Below, piece after piece: positions 7,876 through 16,321 of a stretch of DNA of 64,000 nt. Where the stretch lies: the NCBI GenBank assembly GCA_000309945.1, contig CM001633.1, positions 3,917,912 to 3,981,911 of the forward strand, written 5' to 3'. Under the pieces are notes generated by a model. The model was not told where the DNA came from. It did no database searches and was given only the letters and a program-made list of their open reading frames with translations. The position numbers and the translations under genes were made by a program. The DNA comes from Leptolyngbyaceae cyanobacterium JSC-12 (lineage in GTDB: Bacteria > Cyanobacteriota > Cyanobacteriia > Leptolyngbyales > Leptolyngbyaceae). Position 1 is the stretch's first letter, and each line of letters opens with the position of its first letter.

Positions 7876-8836
7876 ACGCTTTGTAAACCACTGCACCATA
7901 GACCTCGTCATTTCTCCCTGTGGTCCCATACTGATTAAATCCGGCAAAGAGGGAGCCGATCCCACCAAGCCGGACATGGAATTTGTCGAAACCTACCACC
8001 AGGGAGGACGCTCGATTTACCTGCCAGGTAGCTCTCTCAAGGGAGCTATTCGTGCCCATGCGGAGCGGATTGTTAGAACGGTTGGAAGTGATAAACTCTC
8101 CAGCAATGGAGTTTGGGCAAATGATCCACTCAATGATGATTACGATTACCTGAAAGATGAGCACGATAAAAAGAAAAAGCTCCCCTCTAATCTTCTTTAC
8201 CAGAAATCCTCTTTTACTGATCAACTCTTTGGCAATACATCCGTTGCCAGTCGCATCAGAATTGAAGATGCTCATCCTAGCAATCCCAAGCAAATTAGGC
8301 TAGAGGAACGGAATGGCGTAGCCATCGATCGCGTCTTTGGCTCCGTTGCTGTTGGTCCCTTTAATTACCAAGTTTGCACCACTGGTGAATTCAAAACGAA
8401 GATTCATCTGAAGAACTTTACCCTGGCTCAATTGGGATTAATCGGTCTGGTGCTGCGAGACCTCAACGATGGCTGGTTTGGCCTCGGCTTTGCCAAATCT
8501 CGCGGCATGGGAACCGTCACTGTCCAGTTCAATTCGGCCACCGTCCAGTATCCTGGCTGTGTGCTGGAGAATGAGCAGATTAAAGCGATCGCCTCCAATC
8601 AACAATGGTCAAACACCGTGCTGTTGGGAGTGGGTGAGTTTTTAGAGAACGCCGAGGCTGAGAAGTATGGCTTTCCCAAGCCCGATCACCAAGAAACACA
8701 GGAAACACTTGTTGCCGCCACGGCAATGCCCCTCGGATTTGGGGTGCAACTTACTTGGACAGGTCAAACTCAAGTAGAAGATTTGTTCCAGCGGTCAGTG
8801 AAAGCCTGGAGTCGAGTTCTGGGGGTAGCGGCATGA
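7868..8836 (+). CDS. Csm3-like RAMP protein
   Basis: 322 aa. RAMP hallmarks: ILIKSGKEGADPTKPDMEFV, YLPGSSLKGAIRAHAERIV (about residues 56-74), QLFGNTSVASRIRIEDA, RNGVAIDRVFGSVAVGPFNY, and the glycine loop GLGFAKSRGMGTVTV. A Lys/Asp-rich insertion (about residues 90-112) separates the first strand-helix unit from the rest. The aspartate of GVAIDR lies in the family's conserved thumb region. The terminal TGA overlaps the ATG of the csx19-like gene. Likely a crRNA-binding backbone or RNA-cleaving subunit of the III-D complex. Confidence 0.85.
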   Translation: MHKRFVNHCTIDLVISPCGPILIKSGKEGADPTKPDMEFVETYHQGGRSIYLPGSSLKGAIRAHAERIVRTVGSDKLSSNGVWANDPLNDDYDYLKDEHDKKKKLPSNLLYQKSSFTDQLFGNTSVASRIRIEDAHPSNPKQIRLEERNGVAIDRVFGSVAVGPFNYQVCTTGEFKTKIHLKNFTLAQLGLIGLVLRDLNDGWFGLGFAKSRGMGTVTVQFNSATVQYPGCVLENEQIKAIASNQQWSNTVLLGVGEFLENAEAEKYGFPKPDHQETQETLVAATAMPLGFGVQLTWTGQTQVEDLFQRSVKAWSRVLGVAA

Positions 8837-9261
8837 GTGCGTTTGTTGGAACTCGAACCGTGGCATCGGCTGAGGAGTTGCGATCGCTGATCCAGCAGTT
8901 CCAGGGAGAAAAGTCTTGCTTCTTCCTACGATGGCCTCACAAAGTCAGCGGGTTTTGCAAAACCTTACCGGATGACTTCCCCAGTCCCGAAGGTCAGATG
9001 TTTGACAGCCAAAAAGAACTGCGCTGGAAACGACAGGGTAAAGGCTACAGCGTTCTACTGCTAAGTGCCAGCGAAGTCTACGACGATTTTGAGCCTGTCG
9101 GTAAAGCCTGGGATATTCACGTTCAGGACGCTCACATCTACCCCAAGACAGAAACTCGATTTCCCAAAGGTATTAACGATCAGCAGATCAATATTGGTCA
9201 ATGTTTCTTCGCTGATCCACAAACGGCCACTGTCCATTTTGTTGCGCTAGTCGCGAAATAA
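8833..9261 (+). CDS. Csx19-like type III-D accessory protein
   Basis: 142 aa from the ATG at 8833 that overlaps the previous stop (ATGA). An upstream in-frame start would bury it in the RAMP gene and is not needed. The sequence has LRSLIQQFQGEKSCFFLRWPHKVSG and ELRWKRQGKGYSVLLLSASE. It matches my recollection of the small TIGR03984/Csx19 family that accompanies Csx10 in III-D loci. The role of Csx19 within the complex is poorly defined. The family name is a recall-based call. Operon position (between two RAMP genes, 5 bases before the next) supports a complex subunit. Confidence 0.6.
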   Translation: MSAFVGTRTVASAEELRSLIQQFQGEKSCFFLRWPHKVSGFCKTLPDDFPSPEGQMFDSQKELRWKRQGKGYSVLLLSASEVYDDFEPVGKAWDIHVQDAHIYPKTETRFPKGINDQQINIGQCFFADPQTATVHFVALVAK

Positions 9262-9266
9262 AGACA

Positions 9267-10322
9267 ATGACAACTCCTAAGCCAAAGCCAGTTCTCAAAA
9301 AGAAACCGACACAAGTTTCTGAAAGTGATACAGACAGAAAGCCTAAGCCCTATGATTTTGTCGCTTTACCATCGGGTGGTAAAAGATTGGGTGCTGTACA
9401 GGGTCACCATATCTTAGAAGATGAATTACTTAATGGAAGGTTGTATCTAAGCCTGACAATTCAGACAACATCTTTTGTCGCTTCGGGTCTAACAGTTCTG
9501 GGTTCTGATCTTTCATCAAAAATTCCGCTTATTAAAACTAGCATTTTCAATGAGCAAAAACTGATTATTCCTGGCAGTTCCCTTAAAGGAACTATTCGCT
9601 CAGCCTATGAGGCAATTACAAAAAGCTGCTTGTGCAAGACAAAAGCACAAACAAATAAGGTTCCCGATAATTTTTCAGAATGCAGAATTAAGAGGGAAGA
9701 GAAACAGGTTTGTCCTGCTTGCCAACTGTTTGGCGCAATGGGATGGCAAGGCTTAATCTCATTTCCCGATGTAGTTGGAGTCGAAGTATCAACCGGGATC
9801 AGCTTCGTTCCTTCGCTCTATGCTCCACAGTCCAAGAGTAACAACTACTACCAGAGCAATCAACAAATCAAAGGTAGAAAGTTCTACTACCATGCTAGGG
9901 AAGCTGTTAGTCATGGAGAAAAAGGCATTGATGCTCAAGTAGCGACAAAGAACTATGTCTTCAAAGCTGTTTTGCAACTCAAGAATGTATCTAAGCAGCA
10001 GTTAGGAGCACTTTGCATTGTTCTTGGTCAAGACCCCAAGCATCCGATGGCGCTAAAAGTTGGGGGTGGTAAACCCATCGGTATGGGCACGATGACCGTT
10101 GAAATCGAAGCCTTGGAAAAACCCCAGCGTTTGAAGGAGGAGCGTTACACCCAGTATGCCATTCCAGAGTCTAACCGTCTGACCGGGAACTCTTTGAAAG
10201 CCTTTGTAGAAGAGGCCATTCAAGCTGCTCATCGAGGTTTAGTCGAGAAACCCCAGTTGGAGGCCCTGGCCGAAATCCTCAAATGGCCAACCGATAGAAC
10301 CGCACCGGAGGGCATGTACTAA
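9267..10322 (+). CDS. Csm5/Csm3-like RAMP protein with Cys-rich insertion
   Basis: 351 aa. A Lys/Pro-rich basic N-terminal tail (about residues 1-35) precedes a RAMP core with LIIPGSSLKGTIRSAYEAI (about 105-123). A cysteine-rich insertion follows, CLCKT...SECRIK...VCPACQLFGAMGW, probably a zinc site. The glycine loop is KVGGGKPIGMGTMTV. CPxCxLFG is typical of Csm3/Csm5-type RAMPs. It overlaps the next gene by one base (TAATG). It probably forms part of the backbone or caps the 3' end of the crRNA, but the exact subunit identity is not resolved. Confidence 0.8.
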   Translation: MTTPKPKPVLKKKPTQVSESDTDRKPKPYDFVALPSGGKRLGAVQGHHILEDELLNGRLYLSLTIQTTSFVASGLTVLGSDLSSKIPLIKTSIFNEQKLIIPGSSLKGTIRSAYEAITKSCLCKTKAQTNKVPDNFSECRIKREEKQVCPACQLFGAMGWQGLISFPDVVGVEVSTGISFVPSLYAPQSKSNNYYQSNQQIKGRKFYYHAREAVSHGEKGIDAQVATKNYVFKAVLQLKNVSKQQLGALCIVLGQDPKHPMALKVGGGKPIGMGTMTVEIEALEKPQRLKEERYTQYAIPESNRLTGNSLKAFVEEAIQAAHRGLVEKPQLEALAEILKWPTDRTAPEGMY

Positions 10323-10945
10323 TGGAAGCAACTAGCGATTTAAGCAGTATTCAGTGGCAAGTGGCCGATGCGATCGCTCGTCAACTCGTTCTTGACAAGA
10401 GCGACCACAACGAGTTTCGAAAAACCATTGCTTACTTGCGGGCTTACTCAGATCGAGCAGATGCTGGGAAAAAATATTTCGATTACCTGAATACCCTGGC
10501 TCGCAATGGCGATCGCATTGGTCATAGTAAGCAAACTCCAGGCTATCTAAAAAGCATTGCCGAAATATGTCAACAGTATTTAATAGCCTATAAAGACGAT
10601 GTGCCAGCTATGCTGCAGATCCTAGGGTGGGCTGCTCGACTTATGCTCTATTACAAAGAAGCTGGCCCCATTGGCGAACTACCTCAACTCCCTATTCAAT
10701 CTGAGCGGGAAGCTGAAATTCAAGCTGTAACCGCCGCTCATACGTTTGAGGTAGGACAAGAACTAAAGGCGACAGTGCTGTCAATCAAGGGCAACAAGGT
10801 GACCTACGAAATTCTAGACACCATTAAGCTAACAACAAAAGAACCTAAAAAGGCCGCCGCTTTGACAGAGGGGCAAATCACCACAGTCAAAGTGGTCGCG
10901 CTCAAGGAAGATGGTAGCTTGAAGACAGTCAAGTATTCGACTTAA
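10322..10945 (+). CDS. Putative small-subunit (Cas11-like) protein with C-terminal beta domain
   Basis: 207 aa. The first ~115 residues are helical (EFRKTIAYLRAYSDRADAGKKYFDYLNTL, QTPGYLKSIAEICQQYL), in keeping with Csm2/Cas11 small subunits. After a short linker, about residues 145-207 (EVGQELKATVLSIKGNKVTYEIL, EGQITTVKVVALKEDGSLKTVKY) look like a small beta-barrel of OB/S1 type. Small subunits normally lack such a tail. It closes the second cas block. The small-subunit role is inferred from size, helical front half and position. Confidence 0.6.
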   Translation: MEATSDLSSIQWQVADAIARQLVLDKSDHNEFRKTIAYLRAYSDRADAGKKYFDYLNTLARNGDRIGHSKQTPGYLKSIAEICQQYLIAYKDDVPAMLQILGWAARLMLYYKEAGPIGELPQLPIQSEREAEIQAVTAAHTFEVGQELKATVLSIKGNKVTYEILDTIKLTTKEPKKAAALTEGQITTVKVVALKEDGSLKTVKYST

Positions 10946-11146
10946 GTCAACGCAGACTCTACGCCCTATTGCCAAGCTGTACCCTCACCTATTATCAAAG
11001 ACTTTAATAGTATGGTTTGGATTTTGACTCAGATTTTTTACTTGCTGAAGAGCCTCTTTGAGTGGATTTTTACAGGCAAGGATAGAGCTACTGGGATAAT
11101 TTCAAAGTCATTGCAGCACATCTAGTAAAGCCGAAGAGGTCTTGAT

Positions 11147-11602
11147 ATGAACTCAACTCTCAATACTCAAAACCTATATGATCAAGATTTTGTTGAATGG
11201 TGTGAAATAACCGCTGCTCAACTCAGAGACAGGAAATTTGAACAGGTGGATCTGGAGAACTTAATTGAGGAGATTGAGGGGTTGGCGAAACGAGATCGGC
11301 GAGAATTGAAAAATCGATTAACGGTTCTACTCGCCCATTTGCTCAAACGAATTTATGTCAATAGTCCAGAGAACTTTCAGGGATGGGAACTCACCATCCG
11401 AGAGCAGCGCCGTCAAATCCAGGATCTGTTGCAAGATTCGCCCAGCCTGAAGTCCTATATCGGGGAAGTGTTCAATACAGCCTATCAAAATGCCCTTGAT
11501 GATGTCCGCCTTGAATATCAACAGAATGAGTTTCCTGGCACCTGGGAATTTGAGCTAAACTCAGAATCCCTTCTGTCTGATAACTATTGGGTAGTGCAGT
11601 AA
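11147..11602 (+). CDS. DUF29 family protein
   Basis: 151 aa. It shows the complete DUF29 pattern: LYDQDFVEWCEITAAQLRDRKF, then VDLENLIEEIEGLAKRDRRELKNRLTVLLAHLLKR, and the distal QRRQIQDLL and LPGTWEF-like (FPGTWEFEL) signatures. DUF29 proteins are numerous in cyanobacteria and have no known function. About 200 bases separate it from the cas block, so it is probably a separate unit that simply sits inside the locus. Confidence 0.9.
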   Translation: MNSTLNTQNLYDQDFVEWCEITAAQLRDRKFEQVDLENLIEEIEGLAKRDRRELKNRLTVLLAHLLKRIYVNSPENFQGWELTIREQRRQIQDLLQDSPSLKSYIGEVFNTAYQNALDDVRLEYQQNEFPGTWEFELNSESLLSDNYWVVQ

Positions 11603-11647
11603 CCCTCTCTCGAAGACGCTGTCCCGTTACCTCGAAACCAATTCCCC

Positions 11648-11965
11648 ATGATCCTCTCAGAGACCGAAATTCAGCACGCCCTTAACCAAGCTCAGGCGGC
11701 ATTCCCAACTCTCTCAAAGTGGGCCTATCACAATGCCAAGGATGAAGACTATTTCGGCTTTGCCCTTTGGGACTGCTTTCAACCCGATCCAGAGGTGCTG
11801 ATGCCCCGCACCTTTTTCATCACCCTCGACACCTACGAGCAGCAACAGTCAGTCCATCTCACCATTGGTCAACATGCCTACCTGTGGTCGAGCGCAGACA
11901 TGGGCGATGGGAAGTACCGATTGTCGCCCAATTCAAGCAGGCAAGATGCAATTGCTGAAATCTAG
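11648..11965 (+). CDS. Hypothetical protein, 105 aa
   Basis: 105 aa, family not recognised. The sequence is mixed alpha/beta with an aromatic-rich core (WAYHNAKDEDYFGFALWDCF, TFFITLDTYEQQQSVHLTIGQHAYLWSSADMGD). No membrane segment or catalytic motif is visible. It lies 44 bases upstream of the CARF-HEPN gene and in the same direction, and may be cotranscribed with it. Confidence 0.6.
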   Translation: MILSETEIQHALNQAQAAFPTLSKWAYHNAKDEDYFGFALWDCFQPDPEVLMPRTFFITLDTYEQQQSVHLTIGQHAYLWSSADMGDGKYRLSPNSSRQDAIAEI

Positions 11966-12700
11966 GAAGGAAGACAAACCCGGCTGAACTGACTGTAAAA
12001 GGAGAACTTATGCAACTGCTGAGTGTCTTGGGCACAGGCCGCTACGAAGAAACCTGCTATACCTGGCAGGGGCAACAGGTAAAAACTCCTTACGTTATCC
12101 ATGCCCTGTGTGAGTTTTTCCAGCCCGACCAAGTCACTGTTCTGGTCACTCAAGAAGCAAAGACAGCCCATTGGCAGAACCTGCAGCAGGCCGTTGGACA
12201 GCGTTCCCTAATTCCTGTTCCGATTCCCTCTGTTCAATCGGAAGCCGAAGTCTGGCAAATTTTTGATGCGGTTGTCACTGCTGTTGAGCCAGAGACGCAA
12301 GTGATATTTGATATCACCCATGCCTTTCGTTCTATTCCCTTATTGGTATTATTGGCCGCTGCCTTTCTGCAAAAAGCCAGACAGGTCAACATTCAGGGCG
12401 TTTACTACGGTGCCTTTGAAGCCAACCGGCAGGCACCTCCGATTGTAGATCTGACACCAGCCATCAAATTGTTGGACTGGCTAACCGCCACGGATAAGTT
12501 TTTGGCGACGGGTTCTTCAGTTGAGTTAGGCCAACTGCTATCCACTATTCAACAGGATTTTTACCGCCAGGGGCAGCCAAACAATACTGAAATCCGTCCA
12601 ACCCGGCTTAAGTCAATGGGCGATCGCATCCAGGTCATTTCCCGATCGCTAGAACTGGTGCGGCCCTTGGATTTGTTAGACGAAGCCGCCAGACTGCAAA

Positions 12701-14192
12701 CACAACTTGGCAAGTTACCGAAGTAGAAAAAACGATCGCCAATCAACTGGGGAGGAGAGCTTGTAAAATCTGTTCATTTGTATGTCCGTGAGAACATCGC
12801 GTCACAATGAATTGCAGCAAATCATCAAAGGCTTGACGAGTGAGGGTATAGAGCTTCTGTCCCACCGTTTGCTTGCCTTGAGCAAACTCAAATCGTTCAG
12901 ATTGTGCGCCAGAACAGGCAGTCCGTTGCAGAATCGACTGCGCCACGCAACTAAGACGGAAGTGACGGTTGACCGCTTCCTCGTTCCGCACCTGAGCCGA
13001 CTCTAGCCCGGTGTGCTGTTTGCTCACCTCATGAAAGACCTCGCAGGACCATCGATAACTCCAAGTCTGCATGACTCGCCCACTTTCCCAATGCAACGCA
13101 TCGGTGAGCAGGAAGCGAGGTGGGTCTTGTAAATCTGCTTGCTCGTGGACGATGACCAATCGCTTGCGTCCAAACTTCTTGAGGCGCACGACTTTGGTAA
13201 ATGCCCAAATCGGTTTCGTTTCGCCGTTGCGGCAAGTGACTTGAATCGGGCGAAAGCTCTCTGGGTGATGGATTCTGAGTTCTAAACCAATCGCATCTAC
13301 CCGTTGCCATTGGTCATTCCACAAGATGTTGCGAGAACTTTCAACTTCACTCACCCAGTGTTTTCCTGCGGACTCAATCATGGTGGTTAACTCAACAGTC
13401 AACACCCCATTGTCAAACGCATAATCGGCGGTGGGAAATTGTCCTTCCGCTTCCACTTGGCGCACAATCTCGACGGCAATCTCGGTGCGTTTGCGATACT
13501 CCAATCGATTCTTGTGATAATGCAACATCTCAATCAGTCGTTCTCGCACTTGGTCTAAATCGTCATAGTGGGATTTTGCCGTCACCTTCAGATACTCCCG
13601 TTCTGCCACTGAAAAATCTGGAAACTGCACCACCACGTCAATCCCATCAATTAGGTGGCGGTTCGCAATCGTCGCCGTCACCACCGTTTGAAAGCAACTC
13701 ATCCGATGTTCCACATAATCATAGGATCGCTTCACCCCAAAGATCTGCTTGCCCCAATCGTGATGGCTGAGCGTCCAATCCAGACTGATGACTTCTCGCC
13801 CTCGCCCCTGATGCTCTTTGGCTATCACAGCACGATGATGGGACATTAACTCTGAACTCCTCCAGCCCGCCTCAAACACCGCTGCGTGCATCGCTCTTCG
13901 TCCGCCGACCTCCCCACCTGCTACCCATTGTCCGGCAATCCCTTGCAAGGTTTTGTTCTCACTCAACAGCAATCCGGTCACATAGCGACTCACCTGCTCA
14001 AAGCCTGCGCCTCGGCAGAACAGGTCTCGATATTTCCCAAACTCTTGAGCAATCGTCGATGGCACAGCGACAAAGGGCAGCATGATACGGCTACGGCTAA
14101 CGTCTCCTACATTTTCTGCTTATCTTTTTCCTTTCTGGGTAACTTGCCAAGTCGTGTATCTTTTTCCTTTCTGGGTAACTTGCCAAGTCGTG
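12701..14192 (-). mobile_element. IS4/IS701-like insertion sequence, copy 1 (1492 bp)
   Basis: Flanked by the 6-bp target duplication TGCAAA. Ends are imperfect inverted repeats of about 19 bp: CACAACTTGGCAAGTTACC on the left, CACGACTTGGCAAGTTACC (reversed) on the right. It is 36 bp longer than copies 2 and 3. The right end carries a perfect tandem duplication of its last 36 bp (14121-14156 and 14157-14192). The transposase it carries is identical to those of copies 2 and 3. Confidence 0.93.
12743..14083 (-). CDS. DDE transposase, IS4/IS701-like (copy 1)
   Basis: 446 aa, full length. Candidate catalytic residues are D in VISLDWTLSHHDW, D in YAFDNGVLTVE, and E in WSYRWSCEVFHEVSK. The last block fits the IS4-type R-(3)-E-(6)-K signature, with W in place of the usual Y three residues before R. 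It is read antisense to the CARF-HEPN gene. The translated sequence is the same in all three copies, which points to recent transposition and an intact, possibly active enzyme. Confidence 0.92.
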   Translation of the reverse strand: MLPFVAVPSTIAQEFGKYRDLFCRGAGFEQVSRYVTGLLLSENKTLQGIAGQWVAGGEVGGRRAMHAAVFEAGWRSSELMSHHRAVIAKEHQGRGREVISLDWTLSHHDWGKQIFGVKRSYDYVEHRMSCFQTVVTATIANRHLIDGIDVVVQFPDFSVAEREYLKVTAKSHYDDLDQVRERLIEMLHYHKNRLEYRKRTEIAVEIVRQVEAEGQFPTADYAFDNGVLTVELTTMIESAGKHWVSEVESSRNILWNDQWQRVDAIGLELRIHHPESFRPIQVTCRNGETKPIWAFTKVVRLKKFGRKRLVIVHEQADLQDPPRFLLTDALHWESGRVMQTWSYRWSCEVFHEVSKQHTGLESAQVRNEEAVNRHFRLSCVAQSILQRTACSGAQSERFEFAQGKQTVGQKLYTLTRQAFDDLLQFIVTRCSHGHTNEQILQALLPS

Positions 14193-14890
14193 TGCAAACC
14201 CTTTCTAGTGAGCAACTGCAACATGAAGTGGGCATCTTCGCCAAACCGTTTCAACTCCTGCTGGAGCCGATTCAGCAGGATTATGGTCAGTTTGCCCTGA
14301 AACAAGCCAGACAGGCCGAGCCAACCACCGTCTTACGGAAGCAGTTTTGTCTGCTGCGCTGGTATGTGGCCAAAGAACAGGCGACCCAGGCAATTCTGCT
14401 AGCTCGAGAATGGCTGGTGTCGGCTCTGTGTATGGCAGATCAACGAAATTATCTGGATAAAGCAGAACGAAAAACCATCGAAGACAAGTTAGGGCAGATG
14501 ATTGGCGCAACACCCTCATCGCAGGATATTGCCCGGTATGTCCAAGATCCGCAAAAGCTGGCCGCTGTCTGGTCAACCTTAACCGAATACCGCAATGACA
14601 TTGCTCATACCCAAATGCGCCCAACGCAAATCTCCGCTGATACGCTGCAAACCTATGTCCAGCAAACCTTGCTGTCAGAACTCTCTGCCCTGTTTCCCCA
14701 ACTGACCGCTGAGGATGGAGTATCTCCTCCAGCAGCCGACCCTGAAGTTTCAGCGGTAGAGAATACGCTCGAACAGGAAATGCTTGAAACCCTGAACCAC
14801 CTTCCGCCAGCGCAGCAGCAGACTGTTCTGGACTTTGCCCAATTCCTCCGGCAAAAATATGACCCTCAGCAGTCCCAGCGCAGTCTGTAG

Positions 14891-15218
14891 GAGTTTCTGG
14901 ATAGATCACGGAGAAAGACATGACTGAAATCCTACTCTAGTGAAGCTGGGAAAACCAGCAGAGATGCCGCCTTTGAACGGGCAACTCAGCGATCGCAGCG
15001 TCCGTGACTCCCTACACTCAATCATCGCTGTCAGCCTTGCGGTTCGGTCATTGCGACCCTCGTATGGGCGATCGCCCCAATGACAGGGCTTCCGCTCCCA
15101 TCCTATTGTTCAAATCGGAAAGGTTCAGATGCACTGCACGAGCTTTTCCTAATTCAAAATTTGCTCAAAGCACTTTGTTCGATCGCACTTCACTCTATCA
15201 AAACCAGGAGAGCAGACT
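14891..15218. other. Intergenic region before the glycosyltransferase pair
   Basis: 328 bases with no convincing gene. It contains two GCGATCGC (HIP1) sites, near 14989 and 15068, and a purine-rich AGGAGAG Shine-Dalgarno-like stretch just before the next ATG. No hairpin with a T-tract or clear promoter was found by eye. Confidence 0.4.
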
Positions 15219-16295
15219 ATGCGAATTGCACAAATTGCTCCGTTGTGGGAGCGAGTTCCCCCTCCAGCCTACGGCGGTACCGAATTAGTGGTGAGTTTAT
15301 TAACAGATGAACTGGTTCGACGCGGACATGAAGTTACGCTGTTTGCCACAGCTGATTCAATCACCCTCGCCAAGCTGGAACCTGGAGCAATTCAGCCCTT
15401 ACGCTTGATGGAAGCAACGCCGCAAGAGGCTCAGGTTTATGACACTCTACAACTGAGCAAAGTTTACGAACATGCCAGCGACTTTGACATTATTCATTCC
15501 CACGTTGATTTTCAAGCCTTCCCTTATGCCAATTTGGTAAAAACACCAACCGTGCATACTACTCATGGCATTATTCCACCCTGGGTTGAGCCAATTTACA
15601 TCAAAAATAAACACCAGAATTTTGTCAGTATTTCCAATTCACAACGTCGGGATGATCTGGGTTTAAATTACATTGCCACAGTCTATAACGGCATTGATCC
15701 AAGTACCTATGTTTTCCATCCTCAGCCAGACAATCCACCCTATCTAGCATTTCTGGGGCGGATGTCTCCAGAGAAAGGTCCCCATCTGGCGATCGAAATT
15801 GCAAAGCGGACTGGCTGGCATTTGAAGATGGCAGGAAAGGTTGATCGCGCCGATCAAGCATTTTTTGAACAGCAAGTTGCACCCCTGATCGACGGTGAAC
15901 AAATCGAGTTTTTGGGTGAAGCGAATCATGCTCAGAAAAGCGACCTCATGGGAGGAGCCGTAGCGACCCTGTTCCCCATTACCTGGCGAGAACCCTTTGG
16001 TTTGGTGATGACCGAATCAATGGTGTGTGGCACTCCCGTCATTGCAATGGCAATGGGTTCGGCTCCAGAAGTGATTGTTCATGGCAAAACCGGGTTTCTC
16101 TGTCAAACCATTGATGAGTGTATTGCAGCGATCGATCGAGTGGCTGAAATTGACCGTCGAGTGTGCCGTCAGCATGTGGAACAGTATTTTAGCGTTCGGT
16201 CAATGGTAGATGGCTATGAAGCAGTTTATCGGGACGTATTGGCCAAGAGTTATCAGCGCAATGGCTATCAGAAAGCTCCTATGATTGCAGCCTAG
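15219..16295 (+). CDS. GT4 family glycosyltransferase
   Basis: 358 aa. GT-B fold with N-terminal MRIAQIAPLWERVPPPAYGGTE (the GGxE loop), FDIIHSHVDF in the first domain, YLAFLGRMSPEKGPHLAIEIAK at the domain junction, and the catalytic-region motif EPFGLVMTESMVCGTPVIA with the E-x7-E pattern of GT4 retaining enzymes. It transfers a sugar from an activated donor to an unknown acceptor in the cytoplasm. It is followed after 26 bases by a second glycosyltransferase-like gene in the same direction. Confidence 0.9.
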   Translation: MRIAQIAPLWERVPPPAYGGTELVVSLLTDELVRRGHEVTLFATADSITLAKLEPGAIQPLRLMEATPQEAQVYDTLQLSKVYEHASDFDIIHSHVDFQAFPYANLVKTPTVHTTHGIIPPWVEPIYIKNKHQNFVSISNSQRRDDLGLNYIATVYNGIDPSTYVFHPQPDNPPYLAFLGRMSPEKGPHLAIEIAKRTGWHLKMAGKVDRADQAFFEQQVAPLIDGEQIEFLGEANHAQKSDLMGGAVATLFPITWREPFGLVMTESMVCGTPVIAMAMGSAPEVIVHGKTGFLCQTIDECIAAIDRVAEIDRRVCRQHVEQYFSVRSMVDGYEAVYRDVLAKSYQRNGYQKAPMIAA

Positions 16296-16321
16296 AGCAT
16301 ACAGCTAATGGAGGTGACGAT

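Larger units (their letters stand above)
12010..14890 (+). pseudogene. Csx1/TM1812-type CARF-HEPN effector, split by an IS4/IS701-like element
   Basis: First part 12010-12700: MQLLSVLGTGRYEETCYTW and FDITHAFRSIPLL are the CARF signatures of the TM1812/Csx1 family that bind cyclic oligoadenylate. Second part 14199-14890: helical HEPN domain with the RNase motif R-N-D-I-A-H (14591-14608). The IS lies between exact copies of TGCAAA (12695-12700 and 14193-14198). Removing the IS and one copy rejoins LQTLSSEQLQHEVG in frame, giving about 460 aa with an Ala/Pro-rich C-terminal extension. When intact this would be a cOA-activated RNase. As it stands the sensor and nuclease are separated, and the second part is only open as a read-through from IS sequence. 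Confidence 0.85.

Noticed and set aside
14121-14192. 36-bp direct repeat looked like a CRISPR repeat pair
   Set aside because: There is no spacer between the units and both are the IS terminus, so this is a terminal duplication and not an array. No CRISPR array was found in the window.
13886-14890. One long plus-strand ORF (334 codons) running from IS sequence into the HEPN half
   Set aside because: Its first ~100 codons are antisense to the transposase and IS end. Only 14199-14890 matches the CARF-HEPN protein, so it is described as the second half of a split gene.
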